A stretch of DNA of 64,000 nucleotides from Magnetovibrio sp. (GCA_026196495.1 JAPHSY010000031.1:1-64000), one strand, 5' to 3'; positions 46,637 to 56,028 are shown, numbered from the stretch's first letter. Notes: generated by a model from the sequence alone, not told the origin. Numbers and translations are program-made.

Positions 46637-48895
46637 ATGAACGATCCTTTTGAATTGATGGAACCCGAAGACGAGCCGCAAGCTGCACCCCAGCAAAACG
46701 CAGGCTATTTGGACGGTCTCAATGAAACCCAACGTGAAGCCGTTGCGGCCACCGATGGCCCGGTTTTGGTGTTGGCAGGTGCCGGTACGGGCAAGACACG
46801 GGTACTGACCACGCGGTTGGGGCATATTTTGTTGCAAGGCAAAGCCCGCCCCGGCGATATTTTGGCGGTGACCTTTACCAACAAAGCCGCCCGTGAAATG
46901 CAAGAGCGCGTTGGCCATATGTTGGGGACCCCTGTTGAAGGTTGGTGGGTCGGAACATTCCACGCCCTGTCTGCGCGAATATTGCGCCGTCATGCCGAAG
47001 CGGTGGGGCTTAAATCCAATTTTGTGATTTTGGACACAGATGATCAGGTGAGGTTGCTCAAGCAAATCCTAGAAGCCCGTGAAATTGATCCCAAACGTTT
47101 CCCGCCGCGTACGTTTTCTGCTGTTATCCAGCGTTGGAAAGACCGTTCCTTAATGCCTGACAAGGTGCCGGAATCTGAAGCCATCGAAGCTTTGGAAGGC
47201 CATGCCCACACGGTGTATGAGGAATATCAACAGCAACTCCAACGTCTCAATGCTGCTGATTTTGGCGACTTGTTGATGTTGTGTGTGCATCTGTTCCAAA
47301 GCCAGCCGGAAACCTTGAAGTATTACCAAAATCGTTTCCGTTATGTGTTGGTGGATGAATACCAAGATACAAACGTGGCCCAGTATCTGTGGCTGCGTTT
47401 GTTGGCCATGGGGCATCAAAATATCTGTTGTGTTGGGGATGATGACCAGTCGATCTATTCCTGGCGCGGTGCCGAGGTCGGCAACATCTTGCGATTTGAA
47501 AAAGATTTTCCTGGCGCCAAAGTGGTGCGGTTGGAACGTAATTACCGATCCACCCCGCATATCTTGGCGGCGGCGTCTGAATTGATCGCCAACAACGAAG
47601 GCCGTCTGGGCAAAACCCTTTGGACCGACTTGGATGAAGGGGAAAAAGTTCGAGTGCATGGCGTTTGGGATTCGTCCGAAGAAGCCCGCTGGGTTGGGGA
47701 TGAAATTGAAGCCAAACACACCCGGGGTGAGCGTTTGTCCGATATGGCCATTTTGGTGCGCACATCGGCGCAAACGCGTGAGTTTGAAGAACGACTGATC
47801 ACGTTGGCAATCCCTTATCAGGTTATTGGCGGGTTGCGATTTTATGAACGCCAAGAAATCCGTGATGCAGTGGCGTATCTGCGTGTGATTGCGTCCCCCG
47901 ATGATGATTTGGCGTTTCAGCGCATTGTTAATCTGCCCAAACGCGGTCTGGGCCAAGCGACCATGCAGATCATCCACATGCATGCCCGTGCACGCGGTAT
48001 TTCCATGATCATGGCGATTCGCGAACTGCTCACCACCGATGAACTGAAACCACGCCCGAAAAAGACCTTTACCGAGCTGATGAACGATTTGGATCGTTGG
48101 CGCACGGAAAGCCAAATCCACACTCCGGCAGAGCTGATGGATATCGTTTTGGATGAGTCTGGCTACACTGAAATGTGGAAGATGGATAAGTCGGTTGATG
48201 CACCGGGGCGTGTTGATAACCTAAAAGAATTGGTGGTGGGGCTTTCAGAATTTGAAACCCTCACCAGTTTCTTGGAACATGTGTCTTTGGTGATGGAAAA
48301 CGATGATAGCCGCAATACCGACAAGGTTACGGTGATGACGCTCCACGGTGCCAAGGGTTTGGAATTTGACACGGTCTTCTTGCCGGGTTGGGAAGAAGGC
48401 CTGTTTCCCCATCAGCGTTCCTTGGACGAAAGCGGCACCGAAGGCCTAGAAGAAGAGCGCCGCTTGGCCTATGTAGGCCTGACCCGCGCACGCAAACAAG
48501 CCAACGTCACCTTTGCTGGATCACGACGGATTTATGGGCAGTGGCAATCCTCTCTACCATCAAGATTTGTCGAAGAATTACCGACTGAACATATTGAACG
48601 CGCTGGTGAACAAGGCCTTAGCCGTGGTTTCGATGCGGATCAAAGCACTTGGGGGAGCGCGGGCAAGCAAGGCTATGGTGCTGGTTTTAAACGAGCCCAG
48701 GCCAGCAAGCCCCAGGATGATTTGGTATTTGCCCCCGCACGGGTATCGGCCGATGGTTTGGAAATTGGCCAACGGATTTTCCATCAAAAATTTGGCTACG
48801 GCCATATCCAAGGTTTAGATGGCGACAAGCTTGATATTCAATTTGAAAAGGCAGGGCTGAAAAAAGTCATGGCCAGTTTCGTCGAGAAGGTATGA
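46637..48895 (+). CDS. UvrD/PcrA-type ATP-dependent 3'-5' DNA helicase
   Basis: A 752-residue superfamily 1A helicase for repair and replication-fork maintenance. Motifs in order: Q-motif LNETQREAV, Walker A AGAGTGKTRVLTTR (about residues 49-62), FTNKAAREMQERV, GTFHALSARILRRH, motif II LVDEYQDTN, GDDDQSIYSWRGA, NYRSTPHIL, TLHGAKGLEFDTVF, and YVGLTRARKQANVTF. The extended C-terminus ends with a Tudor-like KFGYGHIQGLDGDKLDIQFE, as in PcrA/UvrD, which contacts RNA polymerase. Overlaps prmA by 4 bases. Confidence 0.95.
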   Translation: MNDPFELMEPEDEPQAAPQQNAGYLDGLNETQREAVAATDGPVLVLAGAGTGKTRVLTTRLGHILLQGKARPGDILAVTFTNKAAREMQERVGHMLGTPVEGWWVGTFHALSARILRRHAEAVGLKSNFVILDTDDQVRLLKQILEAREIDPKRFPPRTFSAVIQRWKDRSLMPDKVPESEAIEALEGHAHTVYEEYQQQLQRLNAADFGDLLMLCVHLFQSQPETLKYYQNRFRYVLVDEYQDTNVAQYLWLRLLAMGHQNICCVGDDDQSIYSWRGAEVGNILRFEKDFPGAKVVRLERNYRSTPHILAAASELIANNEGRLGKTLWTDLDEGEKVRVHGVWDSSEEARWVGDEIEAKHTRGERLSDMAILVRTSAQTREFEERLITLAIPYQVIGGLRFYERQEIRDAVAYLRVIASPDDDLAFQRIVNLPKRGLGQATMQIIHMHARARGISMIMAIRELLTTDELKPRPKKTFTELMNDLDRWRTESQIHTPAELMDIVLDESGYTEMWKMDKSVDAPGRVDNLKELVVGLSEFETLTSFLEHVSLVMENDDSRNTDKVTVMTLHGAKGLEFDTVFLPGWEEGLFPHQRSLDESGTEGLEEERRLAYVGLTRARKQANVTFAGSRRIYGQWQSSLPSRFVEELPTEHIERAGEQGLSRGFDADQSTWGSAGKQGYGAGFKRAQASKPQDDLVFAPARVSADGLEIGQRIFHQKFGYGHIQGLDGDKLDIQFEKAGLKKVMASFVEKV

Positions 48896-49779
48896 ACCGC
48901 ATGACTGATGATCAAATCCTGTGGCGCATTGCCTTGGAACTTCCCAATGCCCAGGTGGATATGTTTGAGCCTGTAGTTGAAGATCTGGTTGAAAGCTTGA
49001 TGTGGACGGTGGACGAGCCCCGTGGCCTCCAGCGCATGGAGGGCTTTACCACTGTTGAACCTGATTCAGTACATATTCACGCCATATTGGATACGGCGGC
49101 TCAAAGTTTTGGTGTTGATACACCCAAAGCAGAAATTGAAGAGCTGGCGCCGCGTGATTGGGTTGCCGAAAACCTGAAAGACTTTCCCCCCATTGATGCC
49201 GGGCGGTTCTTTATTTATGCGAGCCATATCGATGAACGTCCACTTCCGGGGCGTATTCCTATACGCATTGATCCAGGTGCGGCTTTTGGTACCGGGACAC
49301 ACGCCACCACCGCGGGCTGTCTGGAGGCCTTGGAGGATTTAGGCAAGCGGGTGCATTTTGTGAAGCCGCTGGATGTTGGTACGGGATCGGGCATTTTGGC
49401 AATTGCGATGGCGAAGATGTGGAAACTCAATGTGTTGGGGACGGATATTGACCCGGTGGCGATTGAGGTCGCGGATCAAAATGCGCGCCTGAATGGGGTT
49501 CAGGATCTGTTAGAATTTCGCACAGGGCCGGGTTTTGAGGCGGTGGCACGTACAAATCGCTATGATCTGATCGTTGCCAACATCTTGGCCCGCCCCTTAA
49601 CCACAATTGCATCGGATTTTGGCCGGGCATTGTTACCGGGTGGATATGCGGTGTTGTCGGGCTTGATCGAACGCGATGAACGCTTTGTGCTGTCGCCGTA
49701 TATGAACCAAGGTATGGTGCTTGAGCGTCGCTATGTACGCGATGGATGGCTTACATTGGTTTTGAAAAAACGCCGTTAG
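48892..49779 (+). CDS. prmA: Ribosomal protein L11 methyltransferase
   Basis: A 295-residue enzyme that trimethylates ribosomal protein L11. The N-terminal substrate-recognition domain is followed by RIDPGAAFGTGTHATTAGCL, motif I LDVGTGSGILAIAMAKM, GTDIDPVAIEVADQNARLNG and IVANILARPL (the NPPF-like site), all typical of PrmA. The start overlaps the helicase stop (ATGA); a second ATG three codons in (48901) is equally possible. Confidence 0.92.
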   Translation: MNRMTDDQILWRIALELPNAQVDMFEPVVEDLVESLMWTVDEPRGLQRMEGFTTVEPDSVHIHAILDTAAQSFGVDTPKAEIEELAPRDWVAENLKDFPPIDAGRFFIYASHIDERPLPGRIPIRIDPGAAFGTGTHATTAGCLEALEDLGKRVHFVKPLDVGTGSGILAIAMAKMWKLNVLGTDIDPVAIEVADQNARLNGVQDLLEFRTGPGFEAVARTNRYDLIVANILARPLTTIASDFGRALLPGGYAVLSGLIERDERFVLSPYMNQGMVLERRYVRDGWLTLVLKKRR

Positions 49780-50126
49780 CCGGTTTTTCGGCGTGTTTTT
49801 GGCTCTTCTTGATGACTTGAAGGGGTAAATTGTTCTCCAGAGCCAGTCTTTTGAGAGCGCGTAGATGTCGCAGGAACCTTTCCATCACCTTTGTTCGCCA
49901 GCGAAGTCAGGGTATCTGCTTGGCGGCGGCGTTGATGGCGGATTTCGGCAGCCAGCTTTTCGACATGGAAAACACTGCTTTCGATTTTTTGGAAACGGGT
50001 TGAAAGCTTGGCCAAAGCCGTTTCTAAGTCCACTTGGCGTTGAGAAGCACGGCGCATCACTTCACTGGCAATAAAAAGTGCCAGAAGGGAAATGGTAAAA
50101 CCGAGAATGCCGAGTGTTTGTGCCAT
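49776..50126 (-). CDS. Small membrane-anchored coiled-coil protein of unknown function
   Basis: A 116-residue protein: one N-terminal TM helix (LGILGFTISLLALFIASEVM), then a heptad-like helix (VDLETALAKLSTRFQKIESSVFHVEKLAAE) and a basic, low-complexity tail (RSQKTGSGEQFTPSSHQEEP). It probably faces the cytoplasm. No family recognised. Convergent with prmA with a 4-base overlap. Confidence 0.6.
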   Translation of the reverse strand: MAQTLGILGFTISLLALFIASEVMRRASQRQVDLETALAKLSTRFQKIESSVFHVEKLAAEIRHQRRRQADTLTSLANKGDGKVPATSTRSQKTGSGEQFTPSSHQEEPKTRRKTG

Positions 50127-50286
50127 TGCTCATACGGGTTTAGTGGTCAGATGATCCTTTAAGATGCCCTGTAAGAATTAAAAAACCATAAAAGAGCATC
50201 AACGTATTTATCCTAATGAAGTGATGACTTGTGGCATTCCAAAATGATGTTAGTGTGGTTTTACAAATCGTTGCCTTGGGGGGCAC

Positions 50287-51408
50287 ATGGATATTTTACT
50301 GGTCGAAGACAGCCGAACTTCAGTCTTGATGGTGCAAAGTCTTCTTGATGAAGATCCGACGGAAAATTATCGCCTAACAGTTGCTGGGACGGTATCTGAA
50401 GCACGTGAGTGTCTTGGTAATCATGAATATGAACTGATCTTGCTTGATCTAACGTTGCCGGATTCTTCGGGCTTGTCGACGGTTGATTCAATATTTGAGG
50501 TCGCCAAGGGCACTGGTATCGTGGTTTTGACCTCCACATCTGATGAAAAAATCGGTTTGGCCGCACTTCAACATGGTGCCCAGGATTTCCTGATCAAGGA
50601 TGAGACCTATCGCAAAGTACTGTTGCGGGCCGTGAAGTATGCGCGCCAACGTGCTATTTCAGAACGTGAGGTACGTGAGGCGCGGGAATTGGCAGAATTT
50701 GCCACCAAATCCAAATCCAGTTTTATCGCCAATTTGAGCCATGAGTTACGTACCCCCTTGAATGCGGTCATTGGTTTTTCTGAATTGATGTTGAACGACC
50801 TTGCGGGTGAACTGCAAGCAAAGCAGCGCGAATATATTGATGATATTCACAAATCGGGTCAGTACCTTCACGGTCTGATTGGTACGGTTTTGGATTTGTC
50901 TAAAATTGAAGCCGACCGTTTGGAAGTAAGTGAAGATTTCATCAGTATCGCGGATGTGATTGATGAAGTGGTTGAGCGTACGGGCGTTGCATATACAGAC
51001 GCCGAGGTGAAACTCATTGCCAATGTGCAAACATCACTGCCGGTGCTCAAGGGTGATCCCACCAAGGTCCGCCAGATTATTACCAACATTGTCACCAATG
51101 CGGTGAAATATTCTCCCGATGGTGGGGATGTGAACATCGGTGTGCGGTTGAGTGATGGTGGAGAGATGCTGGTAGAAATTAAAGACCAAGGTATCGGCAT
51201 CCCCAAAGATGATATTACTAAAATCTTGATGCCATTTGAGCGCACCCAGGTTTCCAAAGATCGCCAAATCGAAGGTACTGGGCTGGGCCTGCCATTGACT
51301 AAAGGCTTGGTAGAAGCACACGGCGGCGCGATCAATATTGAAAGTGATGTGGGTGTCGGAACGGTGGTGACAGTTTCGTTCCCGGCCAGCCGTTTGATTT
51401 CACTTTAG
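50287..51408 (+). CDS. Hybrid response regulator - histidine kinase (REC-HisKA-HATPase_c)
   Basis: A 373-residue soluble protein. The N-terminal receiver (1-120) has MDILLVEDSR, the acceptor in LILLDLTLPDSSG and Lys in FLIKDETY. A linking helix leads to the H-box FIANLSHELRTPLNAVIGFS and the ATPase with NIVTNAVKYSPDGG, DQGIGIPKDD, and GTGLGLPLTKGLVEAHGG. REC-HK proteins act as phosphorelay nodes downstream of another kinase; the partner is not known. GGGGGG-rich sequence precedes ATG 50287. No TM helix. Confidence 0.93.
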   Translation: MDILLVEDSRTSVLMVQSLLDEDPTENYRLTVAGTVSEARECLGNHEYELILLDLTLPDSSGLSTVDSIFEVAKGTGIVVLTSTSDEKIGLAALQHGAQDFLIKDETYRKVLLRAVKYARQRAISEREVREARELAEFATKSKSSFIANLSHELRTPLNAVIGFSELMLNDLAGELQAKQREYIDDIHKSGQYLHGLIGTVLDLSKIEADRLEVSEDFISIADVIDEVVERTGVAYTDAEVKLIANVQTSLPVLKGDPTKVRQIITNIVTNAVKYSPDGGDVNIGVRLSDGGEMLVEIKDQGIGIPKDDITKILMPFERTQVSKDRQIEGTGLGLPLTKGLVEAHGGAINIESDVGVGTVVTVSFPASRLISL

Positions 51409-51413
51409 CTCGA

Positions 51414-51752
51414 TTAAAAATAAGAGCTCAATCCCACCAAAACCAAACTTCCGCTTAAAACGCTGATGCCGATGTTATGCTTGGTGAGGAAAAATACGGT
51501 CAATCCCGTTCCTGCGGCTGCAAAGCGCATCCAGTCTGCCGTTGTGGCCAAGGTGCCGATGGGCATCCAGATCATCCGGACCACCATCCCCGCCAACAAT
51601 GCATAAGTGACGCAGGTGATCCATTCAATTACTGCTGATTCAGTGGAGATTTGACCGGACAAAGCCGCCCCGACACCGCGTGATGCATAAGTTGCAATGG
51701 CGGCTAAGGTGATCACCATCCATGGCGCATAAACACCAGATTGCTCAATCAT
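51414..51752 (-). CDS. AzlD-family membrane subunit
   Basis: A 112-residue protein with four hydrophobic helices (WMVITLAAIATYASRGVGAA at the start), of the AzlD family that pairs with AzlC as an exporter of branched-chain or related amino acids. Its start overlaps the azlC stop by 4 bases. Confidence 0.85.
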   Translation of the reverse strand: MIEQSGVYAPWMVITLAAIATYASRGVGAALSGQISTESAVIEWITCVTYALLAGMVVRMIWMPIGTLATTADWMRFAAAGTGLTVFFLTKHNIGISVLSGSLVLVGLSSYF

Positions 51753-52537
51753 TGGCTTGCTCCCGTCTTTTTATCAGGTTGACGTAAGCGATGCTGAATG
51801 CGTAATGCTGTCGGTGTGCGTCCCAAAGCCCAGGCCAAGGTCCCCCCCACAAGCCCTGTGATGATGAGGCTCCAATTGGGTATCACCAAAAACAGACTGG
51901 GTCCTAAAATGGCCCCAAAGGTGAGCGACAGGATTTTTGATACGTTGTGCATGTCGAACAAGAACAGCAACATAAAATATAGTGGGTTTAAAAATACCAA
52001 CGCCATGGTCACTGGCTGCGGTACCTGTCCTGCCAAATGATACCCAATTATGGTGGCGACAGGTGAAGACAGGTATAAGGCCAAGCCATATCCTGTGAGA
52101 TACGACAAACGCTGGTCTTGGGTAAGGGTAGGCAAACGCCGCATCACGCCGACCCAACTCGTGGCGGCAATCAGCATGGCGACGGTATAGTATTTCCATG
52201 TGGGTGTGCCGGGGTTGCGCATGTGCGGCAACAACGATGCCACCAGTGGCAATAAGCGTGCATTAATAAAGAACACCGCTAACAACATGGCAATGATGGG
52301 TGCGCCGCTATAAGCCATTTCCGCCATGGCGATTTGGCCAGGCAAGGCCCATGTGCTCAGTGTCGAATACAGGGCATCCCACACACTCCAGTTGACATCA
52401 CGGATCATCGATCCGAACCCTAAAAAACTGGCGGACATGACCATCATGGGCACACCTGCGGCTTCACGCGCTCCCCCCCATAGGGCTTGGGGCGGTGTGT
52501 CGAAAATTGGTAATTTGGACGCAGTCGGGGTGCTCAT
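51749..52537 (-). CDS. AzlC-family amino-acid permease
   Basis: A 262-residue integral membrane protein with AzlC hallmarks: GVPMMVMSASFLGFGSMIRD, STWALPGQIAMAEMA, and LPLVASLLPHMRNPGTPTWKYY. AzlCD exports branched-chain or other amino acids in other bacteria; the substrate here is unknown. ATG 52535-52537 was preferred over the upstream GC-rich extension. Confidence 0.87.
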   Translation of the reverse strand: MSTPTASKLPIFDTPPQALWGGAREAAGVPMMVMSASFLGFGSMIRDVNWSVWDALYSTLSTWALPGQIAMAEMAYSGAPIIAMLLAVFFINARLLPLVASLLPHMRNPGTPTWKYYTVAMLIAATSWVGVMRRLPTLTQDQRLSYLTGYGLALYLSSPVATIIGYHLAGQVPQPVTMALVFLNPLYFMLLFLFDMHNVSKILSLTFGAILGPSLFLVIPNWSLIITGLVGGTLAWALGRTPTALRIQHRLRQPDKKTGASQ

Positions 52538-52655
52538 AGCGTATTGCTCTTTTGATGTTCTACCCCCGGGGGGATAGTCATAGCACATAATGTGGTTGGT
52601 TTGGGAATAGCCAAGATGGACAATATGATCATCACATCATAGGGTTGAGGTACCA

Positions 52656-52682
52656 ATGGATATGATTTGGGGGATCGCGTGA
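52656..52682 (+). other. Eight-codon mini-ORF overlapping the mscS-like start
   Basis: ATG 52656 preceded by GAGG reads MDMIWGIA and stops at TGA 52680-52682, which overlaps GTG 52679, the proposed start of the channel gene. A leader peptide giving translational coupling is possible but may be chance. Confidence 0.3.
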
Positions 52683-54061
52683 ACGGGACTATTGACCCAC
52701 AACAGCTCAATCAATGGCTTCAAGAGATTTGGGTGTTTATACAAACCCACATCTTGGTGCTGTCGAATTTGGTACAGTTCGCGGCTTTGGCGGCCACGTA
52801 TTTTGCCGCACGCATTGTGGCCAAACCTCTAGACCAGCTGGTTGATAAGATTATTGCGGGGGTGTGGGCGGACAAATACCGCACCACCATATTGCAAATT
52901 GTTAAGCCCTTGGTGATTCCACTGGCATGGTTGACGTTTGCGTCTATGGCACAATTTGCAGTCTCGCAAGTGGGTTGGGCCGTAGGAACTTTGGTTGTCG
53001 CCACCAGCTTGTTAACGGCTTGGATATTTATCCGTTTGATGTTGAATTTCATCGCCGATCCGTGGTGGGCGCGGGCGGTGGCTGTGTTTGTCTGGTCCGT
53101 TGCGGCATTGGATATTGTTGGGCTGTTGGATCCAACTTTGTTGTTTATGGATGATTTGGCTATCGATTTGGGCGACTTCCGTTTGTCTTTGTTGGTGGTC
53201 GCAAAAGGCATTGTGGCCTTGGTGGTGATGTTGTGGCTGGCAAATTGGTTGGCGCGGTTGGTGGAAAACCGCTTGGCCGCCATGACCCAGTTTACGCCAT
53301 CACAAAAAGTTCTGTTCAGCAAGTTGTCGCGCGTTGCCTTCATCATTTTTGCAATTTTGGCGGCCATCAATATGGTCGGTATCGATTTAACCGCCTTGGC
53401 GGTGTTTTCCGGTGCTTTGGGTCTGGGGATTGGTATTGGCCTGCAAAAGGTGGTGGGCAATTTGTTGTCCGGTGTCATTTTGTTGATGGACCGCTCTGTC
53501 AAACCAGGTGATGTGGTTTCCATTAGCGGCACGTATGGTTGGGTCAACGCCATTGGAGCGCGTTATGTCTCGGTCGTGACGCGCGACGGCATCGAACACT
53601 TGATTCCGAACGAGGTCTTGATCTCAACACCTGTGGAAAATTGGTCGCACTCTGATCGCTTGGTGCGCCAGCGGTTACCCATCGGTATTTCGTACGATTC
53701 AGATGTGCACTTGGCCATCAAGTTGACCGAAGAGGCGGCTTCTGAATTTAGCCGCGTGTTAAAGAACCCTGCTCCACGCTGCTTGTTGAAAGGGTATGGC
53801 GATAATTCTTTGAATCTGGAACTTCGGGTCTGGATTCAAGACGCGGAAAAAGGCGTGTCCAATATCAAAAGCGAGATTTTTCTTCGCATCCATGCCCTTT
53901 TCGAAGAACACGGTGTTTTGTTCCCTTATCCCCAGCGAGACATTCATGTCAAAGGTCCTGTGCGTTTGATGTTCGACGGCACCCTTGCTCCCGAAGATCC
54001 TGAACACGTGAGCGGAGCTGTCGAAGGCGGGCGCATGCCCAATCCGGAAAAACCGTCTTAA
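52679..54061 (+). CDS. Mechanosensitive ion channel, MscS family
   Basis: A 460-residue membrane protein. Several TM helices precede the pore helix and beta domain: TALAVFSGALGLGIGIGLQK (Gly/Ala-rich pore TM), VGNLLSGVILLMDRSVKPGD and the MscS segment TRDGIEHLIPNEVLISTPVENWSHSDR. The C-terminal cytoplasmic vestibule is present (VLKNPAPRCLLKGYGDNSLN). It opens on membrane tension during hypo-osmotic shock. The N-terminal extension (about 230 residues with 4-5 TM helices) is longer than in E. coli MscS. The start is GTG 52679 with GGGGGA just upstream; TTG 52667 is an alternative. Confidence 0.9.
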   Translation: MNGTIDPQQLNQWLQEIWVFIQTHILVLSNLVQFAALAATYFAARIVAKPLDQLVDKIIAGVWADKYRTTILQIVKPLVIPLAWLTFASMAQFAVSQVGWAVGTLVVATSLLTAWIFIRLMLNFIADPWWARAVAVFVWSVAALDIVGLLDPTLLFMDDLAIDLGDFRLSLLVVAKGIVALVVMLWLANWLARLVENRLAAMTQFTPSQKVLFSKLSRVAFIIFAILAAINMVGIDLTALAVFSGALGLGIGIGLQKVVGNLLSGVILLMDRSVKPGDVVSISGTYGWVNAIGARYVSVVTRDGIEHLIPNEVLISTPVENWSHSDRLVRQRLPIGISYDSDVHLAIKLTEEAASEFSRVLKNPAPRCLLKGYGDNSLNLELRVWIQDAEKGVSNIKSEIFLRIHALFEEHGVLFPYPQRDIHVKGPVRLMFDGTLAPEDPEHVSGAVEGGRMPNPEKPS

Positions 54062-54501
54062 ATCATCGGGTCATATGCCCATTGCAATAATGCTTGGCGT
54101 TGACGGGGTCGGCAAAATACATTGCCCGGCTCACAGTTTTTGATCACTTGTGGGCGGTGACGTGCGCCAAAAGCCTTCCAGCGTTTGATTTGAAAAGTAT
54201 CCACATCCGTTATACGACGGCCAAGACTGTAACGGCAGTACCATTGAAACCATCCCAAGGGATCGTCTGGTGTGATCCAGCCTTTATTGTGCCAAACCTC
54301 TCGAGATTGTCCGGCGGCAACTGAAAAATAGTTGAGTTCCTTGTCAAAACCCGTAGATGAAATTTTTGCATTTTCAAACCAATCTGTCGGTAAATCATCA
54401 GGAATGGCGTTCGCATAATCAACAAAGTAAGCACCGCCAAATACGCCCATTTCCAGCATCTTCTTTGGACTGAGGTCCGGTTTGAAATCAAGATTATCCA
54501 T
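54058..54501 (-). CDS. Conserved-looking hypothetical protein
   Basis: A 147-residue soluble protein, Trp- and Tyr-rich (WFENAKISSTGFDKELNYFS, DDPLGWFQWYCRYSLGRRI, ALLQWAYDPMI). The motif PDDPLGWFQWYCRY followed by basic residues and CEPGNVFCRPRQRQ, with three cysteines, looks deliberate and may bind nucleic acid or metal. No family recognised from memory. It overlaps the end of the convergent channel gene by 4 bases and lies 17 bases upstream of nothing else on its strand. Confidence 0.65.
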   Translation of the reverse strand: MDNLDFKPDLSPKKMLEMGVFGGAYFVDYANAIPDDLPTDWFENAKISSTGFDKELNYFSVAAGQSREVWHNKGWITPDDPLGWFQWYCRYSLGRRITDVDTFQIKRWKAFGARHRPQVIKNCEPGNVFCRPRQRQALLQWAYDPMI

Positions 54502-54517
54502 TCACTTGATATAGGGG

Positions 54518-55729
54518 TTAGAGACGGCGTTTTACAAGTTCTGCAATTTCATCGTCGTGTAGAACCACTGGATTGGTTTGCATGCTTGATCCACGACTGT
54601 TGGCAACGATGCGGCCCACATCACCGTCTGTCACACTAAAGCTCGATAGCCGTGGCAAGTCTAAGCGCTCTGTCCAATCGTGAAGGGTGCGCACCAATCC
54701 ATCTAAGGCAGCGTTGCCGGTCAAATTATCGGTGAGTACCAATGCCCCAGCTCGTGCATAGACACTTAACGCCGTGCTATCGGGTTGTCGTTCAATAAGG
54801 GCACGGATGTTGATATCCGTTGCATCCGCGACCAAGGTGCCGCAGACCACGCCATGGGGAATGGGAAACAATGATCCCAACGGTTGGGCCAATCCATGAA
54901 CAGAGCCCAAGCCCGTTTGTGCCAAACAAATTCCCGACATCAAAGACGCATAGGCCATATGTGTGCGTGCTTCGGTGGCGCGTTCGCTGTCTTCACCTGC
55001 CAACAACCACATATCCCAAAAACCTTGAACGAAACGTTCTAGGCCCGACCACGCCAATGCAGCGGTCATAGCATTGGATCGGATCGATGTAAGACTTTCC
55101 AAAAGTTGGGTAAAGGCGTCCATGCCATTTGCGGCGATAACCGATTGTGGGCATGTGGTGAGTAGGTTGGGATCAACAATAGCTACGTCGGCAACCAGAC
55201 TATCTGCGCGAAAAGATTTTTTAAAACCGTCAGAACCGTAGCGAGAAAGTACGGCATTCTTGGTGGCTTCCGATCCCGTCCCTGCGGTGGTGGGGCAACA
55301 GATCAATGGTGTGGCTGGTCCTTGGTAAGGAAGCTCTGGTCCGACACCTTCTAAGTGGTCCATGACTGTGTTGGCGGGTTTGAGTAAACCTGCGATGGCT
55401 TTGGCTGCATCCAAAGCACTGCCGCCACCGATACCGACCACAACGTCGAAGTCTTGGCCTTGGTTTTCAGCGACCAACGTATCAATGAGGTCTGGTGATG
55501 GTTCTTTGGTAATATGAACGATTGACCAGCTAATTCCAGCTTGGGAGAAGTCTTCCTGTAAGTGGTTCCAGGTTGGTGATTGGGTAAATGATTTTCCCCC
55601 GGTCACCACCAATGTGGATTTTCCAAAGGTGGAGATTTCATCACAAAGCTGATCTATCACGCCAGCGCCAAATAGAATTTTGGGTAGGCGGGCAATGGTA
55701 AAGGGTGCAGGTATGATGGTGTGGTTCAC
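54518..55729 (-). CDS. Iron-type (group III) alcohol dehydrogenase family protein
   Basis: A 403-residue dehydrogenase-fold enzyme. The NAD-binding glycine loop VVGIGGGSALDAAKAIAG (about residues 91-108), TAGTGSEATKNAVL, and the metal region are visible. The usual metal-site motif DAxxHxxE reads DAFTQLLE, so a His ligand is Gln, and the later motif reads VHGLAQPLG ... PIPHG with two of three His kept. Metal dependence may be altered; maleylacetate reductase-like members are an alternative. GTG 55729 overlaps the previous monooxygenase stop by 4 bases, so the two are coupled. Confidence 0.87.
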   Translation of the reverse strand: MNHTIIPAPFTIARLPKILFGAGVIDQLCDEISTFGKSTLVVTGGKSFTQSPTWNHLQEDFSQAGISWSIVHITKEPSPDLIDTLVAENQGQDFDVVVGIGGGSALDAAKAIAGLLKPANTVMDHLEGVGPELPYQGPATPLICCPTTAGTGSEATKNAVLSRYGSDGFKKSFRADSLVADVAIVDPNLLTTCPQSVIAANGMDAFTQLLESLTSIRSNAMTAALAWSGLERFVQGFWDMWLLAGEDSERATEARTHMAYASLMSGICLAQTGLGSVHGLAQPLGSLFPIPHGVVCGTLVADATDINIRALIERQPDSTALSVYARAGALVLTDNLTGNAALDGLVRTLHDWTERLDLPRLSSFSVTDGDVGRIVANSRGSSMQTNPVVLHDDEIAELVKRRL

Positions 55730-56028
55730 GTTTTCAAATCCGGAAATATAGGAATGTGACGCACACCATAGCGCCGTTCGCTTTGCATGTCTTCTACCGT
55801 TGCTGCCCACGTCTTGTAATGGTCAGTTTGTTTATGGGCGGCAATGTCGTCATCGCTGTCAAACCATTCATAAAAGACGAACTTGGTTGGGTCATCTTCA
55901 TTTTGAATAAAATCAAAGCGGTGGTTGCCTGGTTCTTGGACAGAGGCAAGGTGATTGGTTTTACAGGCCTCGATGAATTCATCAAGGTATTCAGGGTTAA
56001 TGGACATATGCACCAAAGTTACTGGCAT
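55726..56028 (-). CDS. Antibiotic-biosynthesis-monooxygenase (ABM) domain protein
   Basis: A 100-residue dimeric ferredoxin-like protein: MPVTLVHMSINPEYLDEFIE, EPGNHRFDFIQNEDDPTKFV, YEWFDSDDDIAAHKQTDHYK. This is the ABM/quinol monooxygenase fold, which includes cofactor-free oxygenases and YgiN-like quinone enzymes, and LsrG-like isomerases. Coupling to an alcohol dehydrogenase recalls small catabolic or detoxification pairs. Substrate unknown. Confidence 0.85.
   Translation of the reverse strand: MPVTLVHMSINPEYLDEFIEACKTNHLASVQEPGNHRFDFIQNEDDPTKFVFYEWFDSDDDIAAHKQTDHYKTWAATVEDMQSERRYGVRHIPIFPDLKT

Noticed and set aside
47150-48121. 323-codon minus-strand ORF across uvrD/pcrA
   Set aside because: Antisense shadow of a gene with all helicase motifs.
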